36,246 bases of DNA from Mariniblastus sp. (GTDB lineage: Bacteria > Planctomycetota > Planctomycetia > Pirellulales > Pirellulaceae). Within the stretch, counting starts at the first letter, position 1; every line of letters starts with the position of its first letter. Position numbers and translations under genes: made by a program. The notes under the pieces were generated by a model, which had not been told where the DNA came from, did no database searches, and saw nothing but the letters and a program-made list of their open reading frames with translations. The stretch is from the NCBI GenBank assembly GCA_011523945.1, contig WTFU01000123.1, positions 1 to 36,246 of the forward strand, read 5' to 3'. Shown here piece by piece: positions 26,103 through 33,994 of this stretch.

Positions 26103-27094
26103 GACGAGTGTTGCTCCAAAACTTGGTCGATTCGATTCATTAGTCGAGGCAAACCGTCACCGGTTACTGCGGAAATCAGGAACACTTCACCCTCTGTTTC
26201 GCTTCTGAGTGTTGCTGCCACCTCCTCGGCTGGCGGAAGTTCGGATTTCGTCACGACGATAATTTCTGGCCGTGTTTTTAATTGAGGGTTGTATTCCTCA
26301 AGTTCGCGCCGGATCGCCCAGTAGTTTTCGGTGGGTTCGGTTTGATCGAGGGGCATGGGTTCTACTAGATGAACGAGGATTCCCGCTCGCTCGATATGCT
26401 TCAGGAAGTCGTGCCCCAGACCAACTCCTTCCGAAGCGCCTTCGATCAAACCGGGGATATCTGCTACAATGAAGGAGCGGTCTGCGTCAATTTGCACCTG
26501 TCCCAAATTGGGAAATTTAGTAGTGAACGGGTAGTCGGCGATTTCCGGCTTTGCGCTCGAGAGCCGGCTTAACAGAGTGCTTTTACCCGCATTAGGCTTT
26601 CCAATTAAGCCAACATCCGCAATCACTTTTAATTCAAGTTTAAGAGTTCTTGTTTCACCGGCTCCACCCTGCGTTGCTTGCCGCGGCGCTTGATTCGTGG
26701 AAGATTTGAAGCGTGTGTTCCCTCTACCGCCACGTCCACCGCGTGCGGCGATTACTGAATCACCATCGACTGCGAGATCTTTAATTATCAAATCCGTCTC
26801 AGCATCGATTACGATAGTACCAGCTGGAACAAAAACCGTTATATCGTCGGCACATGCTCCGTGTCGGTTTGCTCCTTCGCCATTGTTTCCATTCTTGCCC
26901 CGAATGTGATGACGATTGGAAAGGGCGACAAGGCTGTTGACTCCATGTTTTGCGACAAGAATGACACTGCCTCCGTCTCCGCCGTCTCCGCCATTGGGGC
27001 CTCCGCGAGGCACGTATTTTTCGCGTCGAAAACTCATGCATCCGTGTCCGCCCCGTCCACCCATTACCTCGATTTGAACTTGGTCAACGAACAT
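26093..27094 (-). CDS. obg: GTPase Obg/CgtA
   Basis: Ribosome-associated GTPase needed for 50S assembly. In the 333-residue product, the glycine-rich Obg fold fills ~1-158 (GGRGGHG, GGPNGGDGGDGG, RGGRGGRGNTRF). The G domain follows with GKPNAGKS (165-172), YPFTT, DIPGLIEGAS (212-221) and a G4 site reading TKSE (282-285), where NKxD is usual. No OCT domain follows, as in many shorter Obg proteins. rpmA lies upstream with a strong hairpin between them. Confidence 0.95.
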   Translation of the reverse strand: MFVDQVQIEVMGGRGGHGCMSFRREKYVPRGGPNGGDGGDGGSVILVAKHGVNSLVALSNRHHIRGKNGNNGEGANRHGACADDITVFVPAGTIVIDAETDLIIKDLAVDGDSVIAARGGRGGRGNTRFKSSTNQAPRQATQGGAGETRTLKLELKVIADVGLIGKPNAGKSTLLSRLSSAKPEIADYPFTTKFPNLGQVQIDADRSFIVADIPGLIEGASEGVGLGHDFLKHIERAGILVHLVEPMPLDQTEPTENYWAIRRELEEYNPQLKTRPEIIVVTKSELPPAEEVAATLRSETEGEVFLISAVTGDGLPRLMNRIDQVLEQHSSCD

Positions 27095-27160
27095 AGTATT
27101 CCAGAAATGGTTGGATTGGGTGGTGCGATGGTGGAGCCCGGTTTCGGGGATTACAAAAAT

Positions 27161-27187
27161 AAAGGATGCCAGATTATGGCATCCTTT
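27161..27187 (-). terminator. Rho-independent terminator after rpmA
   Basis: AAAGGATGCCA (27161-27171) and TGGCATCCTTT (27177-27187) form a perfect 11-bp stem with a 5-nt loop. T-rich sequence lies on both sides (TTTATTTTTG when read on the minus strand), so it can act after rpmA and would also stop plus-strand transcription. It would reduce read-through into obg. Confidence 0.85.
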
Positions 27188-27265
27188 TTCTTATTTCATT
27201 GAGGCTCGGGGAATCGTCAGTGGGTGAATTCAGATCTTACACCAACCCTCTTTGGATCCCCGTCC

Positions 27266-27517
27266 TTAATTGGTTTCGGCAACGACGTTAATCCGTCGTC
27301 CCTTGCGATCAAACATGACGTTTCCGTCAACGAGCGCGAAGAGTGTGTAGTCATTTCCCTGGCCAACACCCTTTCCCGGGTGCCATTTATTCCCAACTTG
27401 TCGAATAAGGATGTTCCCTGCAACGACGCGTTCTCCGCCAAACTTTTTGACCCCTCGGCGTTGAGCGTTGGAATCACGCCCGTTTCGACTGGAGCCTTGT
27501 CCCTTTTTATGGGCCAT
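27266..27517 (-). CDS. rpmA: Large ribosomal subunit protein bL27
   Basis: The 83-residue protein begins [16 protein letters not shown] and has [19 protein letters not shown] and [19 protein letters not shown], all conserved in bL27, whose N-terminal arm reaches the peptidyl transferase centre. There is no Firmicute-type cleavable N-terminal extension. AAGAAAG precedes the ATG. rplU, the usual upstream partner, is not here; an unrelated exported protein lies upstream instead. Confidence 0.97.
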   Translation of the reverse strand: MAHKKGQGSSRNGRDSNAQRRGVKKFGGERVVAGNILIRQVGNKWHPGKGVGQGNDYTLFALVDGNVMFDRKGRRINVVAETN

Positions 27518-27556
27518 TGAACTGCTTTCTTTGTTCTCAAATACTCATTGTAAATT

Positions 27557-27575
27557 TCGGCGATTCGATCGCCGA
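27557..27575 (-). promoter_or_regulatory. Stem-loop in the leader of rpmA
   Basis: TCGGCGAT-TCG-ATCGCCGA forms a perfect 8-bp stem, about 40 nt before the rpmA start on the minus strand. No T-run follows, so it is not a clear terminator. It may mark an RNA end or a leader structure. Confidence 0.3.
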
Positions 27576-27632
27576 GCGGCGCGATTCCCGAAAAATCAGG
27601 TGCCTGGATCCGATAAAATCGGAAGGGAGATT

Positions 27633-28910
27633 TTAGCGGTAAATCCACATATGATCAAGGCTTTTAATGAAGCGGATTCCGTCAAAGTCTTTTTCCCAGA
27701 ACTGAGGCTCCAAAACTAACGTGTAGCTGTCATTTCCCTGTTTAAATGACCATTTTTTGCCCGGAATCAATGTCGTTAACGGGGTGTTGGCGTCCAAAGC
27801 AATTCCAGCATTTTCGAAAGATTTCAGAATTGAAGGGGGCAGTTTCCCCTGATCCAGTTGGGGAGCGATTGAGGAGTTAAAGTCCTCTAGGCTAATTTGC
27901 GCATCGGTTTCGGTCACTAAAACATCCCGTTTGGCCTCTTCATTTTTGAAATAGCCTCGGAAGATTGGGCCAGGCAAATCGTAACGTTGGGTTACCAAGG
28001 CCTGCATGGTGGGATCGTCAATTAGTGGAATGCCAAATTTTACAAAGTCAGATGCCTCATTAACTGAATCACCGGGACGCCAAAAGTTGAGTTGCAGCGT
28101 TTTCAATTTCGATGGCGCGGAAACTGGGTCTGAGAGGCGGAACGCATTGGTAAGCCCCTGGACAAATACACTTACGAAGTCAATTCGCGGGTCGACGTTC
28201 TCCCAAATTGCAACTCCCCAGACACCTCGGTCAGTATCGTTTTTAGCTGTCGGGATTTTGGCTTGCGACATCTGGTGACTGTCAAACAAAACCTGATTTG
28301 GATCTTCCTTCTGGCGAATTTGTTCTAAAGCGATGGGAGAGATCGTGTCCCGATACGAGACTTTTTGGTATCCATTGTCTACCGGAACCCATCCTTCTAG
28401 TGTGAAACGAGGAAGGAATTTTTTCTCTTGCGAGTCGATTGATTTATCGAAATCGATTTCTTTTGTAATGTGATCGAATTTTGGGTTTTGTTTCACATCA
28501 CTAATCGTCATGGTTTGGCCAGTGTCTCGAATGCGGTAGACCATGTACCAATAATTTCGCGTGGCAGCATTACCATTGCCAGTTGGGATTCTCAGTTTGG
28601 CTTGCCGTAGTCCGGTGAATGAAAATTCATACTGCCAAACATTATTACGGAACATAACGACACTACGAGATTGACCGAATAGTGTCTTTTTCTGTGCAAT
28701 CGTTTTCGGGTCGAATTTGGTTGCGTTCAAGTCAGGCATCACCATGGGAAGCGAGAACATATCCCGTGGATCGAGGTTCTCCGGCACTGTCTTGAGCACG
28801 CCTTTGGCGAGCGGGCGAGGCGCGTCGGTTTGCGCGTCGGTGTAATTAGTCAATGAGGCGAAAGCCACAAGCGACATTGCGAATCCAAAAATTAGGCGGT
28901 GACTCTGCAT
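27633..28910 (-). CDS. Unrecognised exported protein
   Basis: The 425-residue product has a clear signal peptide (LIFGFAMSLVAFASL, cleavage likely near DAQTDAP). The mature part is rich in beta-type segments with many Trp, Tyr and Phe (WQYEFSFTGLRQAKLRIP, NYWYMVYRIRDTG, GVWGVAIWENVDPRIDFVSV). I recognise no named family. The frame is open further upstream to 29003, but ATG 28910 gives the signal peptide at the N-terminus, and the promoter at 29017-29046 fits a transcript starting just before it. Probably periplasmic or surface-located. Confidence 0.82.
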   Translation of the reverse strand: MQSHRLIFGFAMSLVAFASLTNYTDAQTDAPRPLAKGVLKTVPENLDPRDMFSLPMVMPDLNATKFDPKTIAQKKTLFGQSRSVVMFRNNVWQYEFSFTGLRQAKLRIPTGNGNAATRNYWYMVYRIRDTGQTMTISDVKQNPKFDHITKEIDFDKSIDSQEKKFLPRFTLEGWVPVDNGYQKVSYRDTISPIALEQIRQKEDPNQVLFDSHQMSQAKIPTAKNDTDRGVWGVAIWENVDPRIDFVSVFVQGLTNAFRLSDPVSAPSKLKTLQLNFWRPGDSVNEASDFVKFGIPLIDDPTMQALVTQRYDLPGPIFRGYFKNEEAKRDVLVTETDAQISLEDFNSSIAPQLDQGKLPPSILKSFENAGIALDANTPLTTLIPGKKWSFKQGNDSYTLVLEPQFWEKDFDGIRFIKSLDHMWIYR

Positions 28911-29016
28911 AATAAGTTGCCAGTCAAAGGGGGTGAATAAGGTTTGCAAGGGTTTAGTAAAGCGTAGCCTTGAACTCTCGAAACAGGATGAAATTGCCGT
29001 CAAATTCTACGTTTTA

Positions 29017-29046
29017 AGTATAGTTGCCCGTTTTTCACAGGGTCAA
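29017..29046 (-). promoter_or_regulatory. Sigma-70-type promoter of the exported protein gene
   Basis: On the minus strand TTGACC (29046-29041, 5/6) and TATACT (29022-29017, 5/6) are 18 nt apart. The expected start near 29010 leaves a leader of about 100 nt to ATG 28910. Confidence 0.6.
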
Positions 29047-29079
29047 GTTTAAGATGAATTGATGACGTTAAAAGTCCAT

Positions 29080-29203
29080 AATCAACTATTGCGGTTGTGA
29101 CGATTAGCCCAATGTTTTGAGTTGCAACGTCGCCTGCCCGCGTGATTCGCACTGCCATTTCCTGAATTCACGGGAATTGGCATTCGAAGATCGATAGTTG
29201 ATT
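29080..29203. repeat. Distant inverted repeat in the gap downstream of spoVG
   Basis: AATCAACTAT (29080-29089) has its exact complement ATAGTTGATT at 29194-29203, each followed by TGCGG. The remaining ~450-nt gap (28911-29358) holds no gene apart from the promoter noted. GCCGAAT/ATTCGGT further on could be part of a terminator for spoVG, but has no clear T-run. Confidence 0.35.
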
Positions 29204-29358
29204 GCGGGTGTTTTTTAATTGAAACCGAACCGAATGTCCCAAAAAACACGCTTTTATTCGGCTTTTTTAAGTAAAGCCAACTCACAAGGAGGCGTATCTA
29301 GAAGGCGGTAACCGGCTTCTCCGTCGAACTATTTTTCGACAAAACTGGGTAGGATCAA

Positions 29359-29958
29359 TCAGTCAAAAATTCCTTTCCCGAATTCTCCGGCTGATGTGCC
29401 TGATGATTCTCGATCAGTGTTATTTCGCTGATTGTGCGGTGTAGGCGGAATATCGGTTCCCTGGTCCCGTCGGCTCCCTTCTGGTTGAGGGTTCGTTTGC
29501 TTTTGATGTTCGTTGTCATGCAGCGGTTTGGCAACGGTTTCCTCATTGAAGACCTCATCGTATCGGGAGCGGTATCCTGGTTTCGAGGCGAGTTCTGTCT
29601 CGATATTTAGTTCTTTGATTACGCGATTTTGGATCATCTCACGGCATCGGGCGTTAACTGGGTGCGCAATGTCGGCATAGAGTTTAGCTCTTCCACCGGA
29701 ATCATGTTCAATGTGGTCTGAATTCAATTGACTTCCGCAATGATTGCAGAAGCTTGCTCTGAGGTGATTTTTGGTTCGGCACTTATAGCAATTCGATGTA
29801 AGCTTGCGGCTTGGCATCGCGACAAAAGGCCCATTGTTACCCTCGATGATTTTCAAATCTCGAACGACGAAACAATCGTCAAACGTGACACTGCAAAATC
29901 CTCTCAAGCGATCCTCGGCGCTTTCAATTAATTTTATTCTGACTTCCGTAATCTCCAT
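29359..29958 (-). CDS. spoVG: SpoVG family protein with inserted zinc ribbon
   Basis: SpoVG is a small RNA/DNA-binding regulator. Residues 1-52 match it ([31 protein letters not shown]), and it resumes at [16 protein letters not shown] (95-110). Between them is a four-Cys module, Cys57, 60, 71 and 74 (Cx2Cx10Cx2C), which Bacillus SpoVG (~97 residues) lacks. After the core comes a polar tail of ~65 residues rich in Gln, Asn, Glu and Arg. The start is firm: AAGGAG lies 7 nt before ATG 29958. ispE is directly upstream with 39 nt between, the same neighbourhood as in Bacillus. Confidence 0.9.
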   Translation of the reverse strand: MEITEVRIKLIESAEDRLRGFCSVTFDDCFVVRDLKIIEGNNGPFVAMPSRKLTSNCYKCRTKNHLRASFCNHCGSQLNSDHIEHDSGGRAKLYADIAHPVNARCREMIQNRVIKELNIETELASKPGYRSRYDEVFNEETVAKPLHDNEHQKQTNPQPEGSRRDQGTDIPPTPHNQRNNTDRESSGTSAGEFGKGIFD

Positions 29959-29997
29959 TACGTGCTCCTTCGCGTGTTCCTCGTGTTGTTGGTTTAA

Positions 29998-30948
29998 TCA
30001 GGAGGCGATCCGTGTCAGTGTTTGAGTGAAAAAGACTCGAGTGTCAGGGAATCTCGCAGCAAGATATTGGGTCGCATGTCTTGCTGTACGAGTATTGGGG
30101 AAAACGCCGAAGTAACTCGATCCACTTCCACTCATTTGATGGCCGAGGCAATTCAGGCGGGAGAACTCTCTCTTTAAATTTAGAAAAGTCTGGGTGATGA
30201 TGGGACTGATTGGCTCAGCAAATTCTTGCAGTCGATTAAACATGGTGGATCCCAGCGTATGCGGGTCAAGCTGCTGGAAGCTACTCATGAATTTACTGGA
30301 ACCGAGAGGGCGGGTTGGGATGGTAACGCGGTTAAAAATAGAGGCGGTAGGAATTCCAAAATCCGGTTTGGCGATGACAACTGGTATGCCACAAGCCGAT
30401 CGAATGGGTTCGATTTTTTCGCCACGCCCACGACAAATCGCGGTGCCACCGTATAGGAAAAATGGAATGTCACTGCCTAGTTCAGCGGCAATCTGCGATA
30501 ACTGTTCTCGATCCCAGTTAAGTCCCCAAAGTTGATTGCCAGCGAGTAACGCTGCTGCCGCGTTGCTGGATGCTCCTCCTAGGCCAGCGGCTGATGGGAT
30601 TTGTTTTTCCAGCTCAACTGAAATGCCGTTTTGGCAGCACTTGCCATGCGATTGTTCGCGAGCAGTCTCGCGAAGCAGGGCCAGCGCCCGGATAATCAGG
30701 TTTTTCTGGTCACTGGGAATTGAGTCTTTTTCTTTCGGAAGGCTTCCAAGTTCCGGCGCGCAAATGCGAAGGCTGAAGCTTTCGTCCGAGTGAAGAGTGA
30801 ACCTGATTCGGTCAAAAATAGAAACAGTGGACATGATGGTTTCAAGTTCATGGAATCCGTCAGGTCGGCGGTTCAAGAGTTCTAAGAACCAATTGATTTT
30901 GGCCGGCGCCGCAATCTCGATTTTGTTGATACTAGAACGCAAGAGCAT
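29998..30948 (-). CDS. ispE: 4-diphosphocytidyl-2-C-methyl-D-erythritol kinase
   Basis: GHMP kinase of the MEP isoprenoid pathway. The 316-residue product starts IEIAAPAKINWFLELL. The ATP loop is IPSAAGLGGASSNAAAAL, GSDIPFFLYGGTAICRGRG is the substrate region, and HQMSGSGSSYFGVF the C-terminal GHMP motif. ATG 30948 is preferred; a frame open upstream to TTG 31014 would add 22 residues with no support. No clear Shine-Dalgarno is present at either. The gene likely shares a transcript with spoVG. Confidence 0.94.
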   Translation of the reverse strand: MLLRSSINKIEIAAPAKINWFLELLNRRPDGFHELETIMSTVSIFDRIRFTLHSDESFSLRICAPELGSLPKEKDSIPSDQKNLIIRALALLRETAREQSHGKCCQNGISVELEKQIPSAAGLGGASSNAAAALLAGNQLWGLNWDREQLSQIAAELGSDIPFFLYGGTAICRGRGEKIEPIRSACGIPVVIAKPDFGIPTASIFNRVTIPTRPLGSSKFMSSFQQLDPHTLGSTMFNRLQEFAEPISPIITQTFLNLKREFSRLNCLGHQMSGSGSSYFGVFPNTRTARHATQYLAARFPDTRVFFTQTLTRIAS

Positions 30949-31381
30949 GGTTGTTTGAAAGAGCCAGTGGATTTGTTGTGCGGTTAGTGACTTGCTTGGA
31001 CAGTTGTATTTCAATCAAGAGCCGCTGCACAACGATTTCGAACTGTCGCTTGCCGGCGTGCGGAAATTATTTGAATGATTATTCGAAGTCTTCCCCCATG
31101 TTTATAAAGGGTTGCATAAGCATAACCAAGCTACTTGATAAACTTTATTGAGATATCTTTGGCTAATTTAACAACCGTTTTCTGCCCCTTGAATTCGAAT
31201 TTAGCGAAGAAGTCCTTTGGGAAAACGGTGTTCCCTTCACGTTGTTGGCTTAATATCATGAGTACGCGGCAAAGAAATGTGAGTTACGGCTAAAGAGGTA
31301 ATTCACGTTGTGTTTTAGTTGGCCGTGGTTGGCGACCGAAGTTGTGGTGGCATGATTTAATCCGGTGGGATTTCTGATTTG
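30949..31381. other. Divergent intergenic region between ispE and DUF368
   Basis: This 433-nt gap between genes facing away from each other must hold two promoters, but I cannot place them with confidence. It contains an inverted repeat, ACCGTTTTC (31174-31182) and GAAAACGGT (31221-31229), with 38 nt between. Confidence 0.4.
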
Positions 31382-32428
31382 ATGGAAGACAAAAAAAAAG
31401 AAGTTTCGAATGTTTTCAAGAAGGTTTCGGCCAAAGCATTGCTGTTGCGATCCATTTTTGGTGGTTTTTTGATGGGGCTGGCCAATCTTGTTCCAGGGAT
31501 TAGCGGTGGGACGATGCTTTTGGCGTCGGGAGTTTATCCGGACTTTATTGAAGCGTTGGCAGATTGGACTCGTTTTCGATTTCGCTTCCGTTCAATTATC
31601 GTGATGGCAGCAGTCGTTGTGTCGGCGGGAATTGGGATTCTGTTGCTTGCTGGTACGCTGAAAGAGTTGGTCGTGCATCAGCGTTGGGTGATGTACAGCA
31701 TCTTTATAGGGTTGACCCTTGGTGGAATCCCAATTGTCTGGAAACTGGCACGTCCGGTAACTCCTGCTCTGGTGGGATCTGCGTTACTCTCTTTTTTCGC
31801 AATGGTCGTTTTGGCAATTTTGCAGTCAAAAGGAATTGTTGGGCAAAGCAGTTCAGGTGTCTTGATGCTGTTTATCGCAGGTTTAGCGGGTGCAAGTGCG
31901 ATGATTCTCCCCGGATTGTCGGGCGGATATTTGCTTCTACTGCTGGGCCAGTATGTTCCAATTCTGGGAGCAATTGATCAATTTAAAGATGCTTTGTCGA
32001 GTCGAGATTTTGGCGCTGCGGTCTCACCCGGATTGTCGGTTTTGTTACCCGTCGGATTGGGAGTTGTTGCCGGAGTGTTGATGGTGGGGAACTTGCTGGA
32101 ATGGCTGCTGCGAAAATACAAAAAGGCGACGCTTGGTATGCTTCTCGGATTGCTGCTAGGCTCGACCGTAGGCTTATGGCCCTTTCAGGAAGGTGTACAA
32201 CCAGTTCCGGGTGACATCATCAAAGGGGCGGTGGTGACCTTTGAAAACCGAGACGAAATTGAACCGGACGACTGGAATGTTACGTGGGTACAACCAAGGT
32301 TCGGGCAGATCGCGATCTCACTATTGCTGATCAGCGGTGGTGTGGTGGCGACTGTGGGAGTCGCGAAAGTTGGAGCATATCTTGATTCAAGCTCCGGCCA
32401 TTCTCAAAACGAAGCCTCCGGTCAATAG
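31382..32428 (+). CDS. DUF368 membrane protein, PopT-type undecaprenyl-phosphate translocase
   Basis: The 348-residue polytopic protein carries the family signature MGLANLVPGISGGTMLLASG near the N-terminus and a second copy-like segment, ASAMILPGLSGGYLLLLLG, around residues 177-196. DUF368 proteins (PopT) have been shown to recycle undecaprenyl phosphate across the cytoplasmic membrane for wall and envelope polymer synthesis. About eight hydrophobic segments are visible. ATG 31382 is taken over TTG 31379. It is well separated from its neighbours and is probably transcribed alone. Confidence 0.88.
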   Translation: MEDKKKEVSNVFKKVSAKALLLRSIFGGFLMGLANLVPGISGGTMLLASGVYPDFIEALADWTRFRFRFRSIIVMAAVVVSAGIGILLLAGTLKELVVHQRWVMYSIFIGLTLGGIPIVWKLARPVTPALVGSALLSFFAMVVLAILQSKGIVGQSSSGVLMLFIAGLAGASAMILPGLSGGYLLLLLGQYVPILGAIDQFKDALSSRDFGAAVSPGLSVLLPVGLGVVAGVLMVGNLLEWLLRKYKKATLGMLLGLLLGSTVGLWPFQEGVQPVPGDIIKGAVVTFENRDEIEPDDWNVTWVQPRFGQIAISLLLISGGVVATVGVAKVGAYLDSSSGHSQNEASGQ

Positions 32429-32457
32429 ACCGAAGGAGTCGTTGGAATGGAGCAGGG

Positions 32458-32489
32458 CAGGCATCGCAGGGTAAAAAAGAAGATGCCTG
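32458..32489. terminator. Hairpin between convergent DUF368 and STAS genes
   Basis: CAGGCATC (32458-32465) and GATGCCTG (32482-32489) pair perfectly around a 16-nt A-rich loop. Both genes end here facing each other, so a bidirectional transcription end is plausible. No long T-run is next to the stem. A second stem with one mismatch (32415-32423/32428-32436) overlaps the DUF368 stop. Confidence 0.4.
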
Positions 32490-32500
32490 ATTAAACCCGC

Positions 32501-32851
32501 TTACTTTTTGATTTTCTTAATCGAAGTTTCCTCATTTTTGTCGATGTCGAAAACTTTATTTAGTCGCATCAGTTTGAAGACTTCCTCGACGTTTTCACCG
32601 ATTGTACAGAGTCGCAATTTTACTTTTGCTTCTTTGCACTTTTTGCCAAACAGGACCAGCTTTCCGATCATTGCCGAAGACATAAAGCCAACGTTTTGGA
32701 AATTTAATATGATACGAGAGTTGCTGGTGTTGTTGATCAGTTCACCGAGTTCTTGACCGAGGCTACTGATTCTCGAATCATCGATGATTCTAACATCCTG
32801 AAAGTAAACGATAAGGACGTTGTCGCCTTCGAAGCGGTTGATCAATGTCAC
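32501..32851 (-). CDS. STAS-domain protein, anti-anti-sigma type
   Basis: The 116-residue product is a single STAS domain: NVLIVYFQDVRIIDDSRI, a helix, NSRIILNFQNVGFMSSAMIGKL, then KVKLRLCTIGENVEEVF. In SpoIIAA-like proteins the loop has a phosphorylated Ser in DSSG; here it reads MSSAMIG, so Ser is present but the Asp is not. It is lysine-rich at the C-terminus. The start is GTG 32851, supported by AAGGAAG about 5 nt upstream. Partner anti-sigma genes are not in this window. Confidence 0.88.
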   Translation of the reverse strand: MTLINRFEGDNVLIVYFQDVRIIDDSRISSLGQELGELINNTSNSRIILNFQNVGFMSSAMIGKLVLFGKKCKEAKVKLRLCTIGENVEEVFKLMRLNKVFDIDKNEETSIKKIKK

Positions 32852-32996
32852 GATTTCTTCCTTCTTGGTATTCAGGCCGTTTGTAATTTCGAGCTGATTT
32901 TAATGGATACCGGATTGTACGGTTTTTGTGTGGGTTGTAAAGCAAATCTAAATCCACTGAAGTATATAGCTTCGAACTTTAAGTTGGGCAAGTTAA

Positions 32997-33953
32997 ATGC
33001 AAATACTAATATTTGAATGGTTGACCGGAGGTGGGCTCTGGATAGATGGAGTTTCCCTCCATTGCGGGTCCGCCGTTCGGTTGCAGGGGATGCGAATGCT
33101 GCAGGCAATTGCTCATGATTTTCTTATTGGGGGGGTGGAAGTGATTTTGCCGATTGACAAACGTGTCGTTGGCGAATTTTCCGGGACTGCCGGGTTGACG
33201 TTAAACCCGATTGATGAGCGGGCTGACTTAAGAGAAACCCTGTTCAGTTTGGCAGAAGATGCTGATCGGATTCTACTGATTGCTCCGGAAACAGGAGGGT
33301 GTTTGTTGGAGTGTTTAAAGTGGCTGGAACCCTTTCGTGACAAACTGGTGAGCCCAAGCGAAGAGTTTGTGAGGATCGCTTCGAACAAGCGGGCTTCGTT
33401 TGAATATTTACAATCGCAAGGATTTAAAGGGGTTTCGAGGGGAATGGAATTTGTTGATTTTTCCAGAGGTTCGATGGACAATTTGGATTTCCCAATGGTT
33501 ATCAAGCCGAGTGATGGCGTCGGGGGAGAGGGAGTGCAGCTTATTCGCGAGCGTGCGGAGTTGGAGCGGTTGGAGGGCGAGTTAAAAGGGGCGGAGTACT
33601 GGGTTGAACCATTTTATGAAGGGCTCCCCGTTAGTGTTTCAGTGATCTGTCACGGAGACAGATTCACGTTTCTACCAGCTACAGAGCAGATTTTTGATCA
33701 GAAACCGTTGGGAGAGTTTGTCGGTTCGCGGTTTCCCATCGGTAAAGTTTGGGAACGCAGGGCCCATCAGTTGGCCGAAAAGACGATTCGGTTGTTGCCG
33801 CCGACTCAGGGATATGTTGGTCGAGATATGGTGCTGGGGCCGGAGGCTGACTGGTTGATCGAAATCAATCCGCGCCTGACAATGTCTTATTTGGAATTGA
33901 GGAAAGTGTGTTCCTTTAATTTAGCCGTGCGGATGTTGAGTCCGGGAGGCTAA
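32997..33953 (+). CDS. ATP-grasp ligase, possibly MfnD-like
   Basis: The 318-residue product has a Rossmann-like start (MQILIFEWLTGGGLW) and an ATP-grasp fold: FPMVIKPSDGVGGEGVQLI holds the ATP-binding Lys and Gly loop, EYWVEPFYEGLPVSVSVI follows, and WLIEINPRLTMSY carries the Glu and Asn metal ligands. The N-terminus and size recall tyramine-glutamate ligase (MfnD) of methanofuran synthesis. Many planctomycetes have the tetrahydromethanopterin/methanofuran C1 pathway, so this is a reasonable guess, but no other pathway gene is in view. It is transcribed divergently from STAS, 145 nt away. Confidence 0.8.
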   Translation: MQILIFEWLTGGGLWIDGVSLHCGSAVRLQGMRMLQAIAHDFLIGGVEVILPIDKRVVGEFSGTAGLTLNPIDERADLRETLFSLAEDADRILLIAPETGGCLLECLKWLEPFRDKLVSPSEEFVRIASNKRASFEYLQSQGFKGVSRGMEFVDFSRGSMDNLDFPMVIKPSDGVGGEGVQLIRERAELERLEGELKGAEYWVEPFYEGLPVSVSVICHGDRFTFLPATEQIFDQKPLGEFVGSRFPIGKVWERRAHQLAEKTIRLLPPTQGYVGRDMVLGPEADWLIEINPRLTMSYLELRKVCSFNLAVRMLSPGG

Positions 33954-33976
33954 ATAATTTTTGTGGATCACACGTG

Positions 33977-33994
33977 AGTTAGCAGTGGCTAACT
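33977..33994. terminator. Hairpin between convergent ATP-grasp and Aas-like genes
   Basis: AGTTAGC-AGTG-GCTAACT is a perfect 7-bp stem with a 4-nt loop. It lies 24 nt after the ATP-grasp stop and touches the stop codon of the opposing gene. A T5 run follows on the plus strand after about 10 nt. Probably a modest bidirectional terminator. Confidence 0.4.

Noticed and set aside
31185..31205. TTCGAAT as a possible tRNA T-loop
   Set aside because: No acceptor, D or anticodon stems can be built around it.
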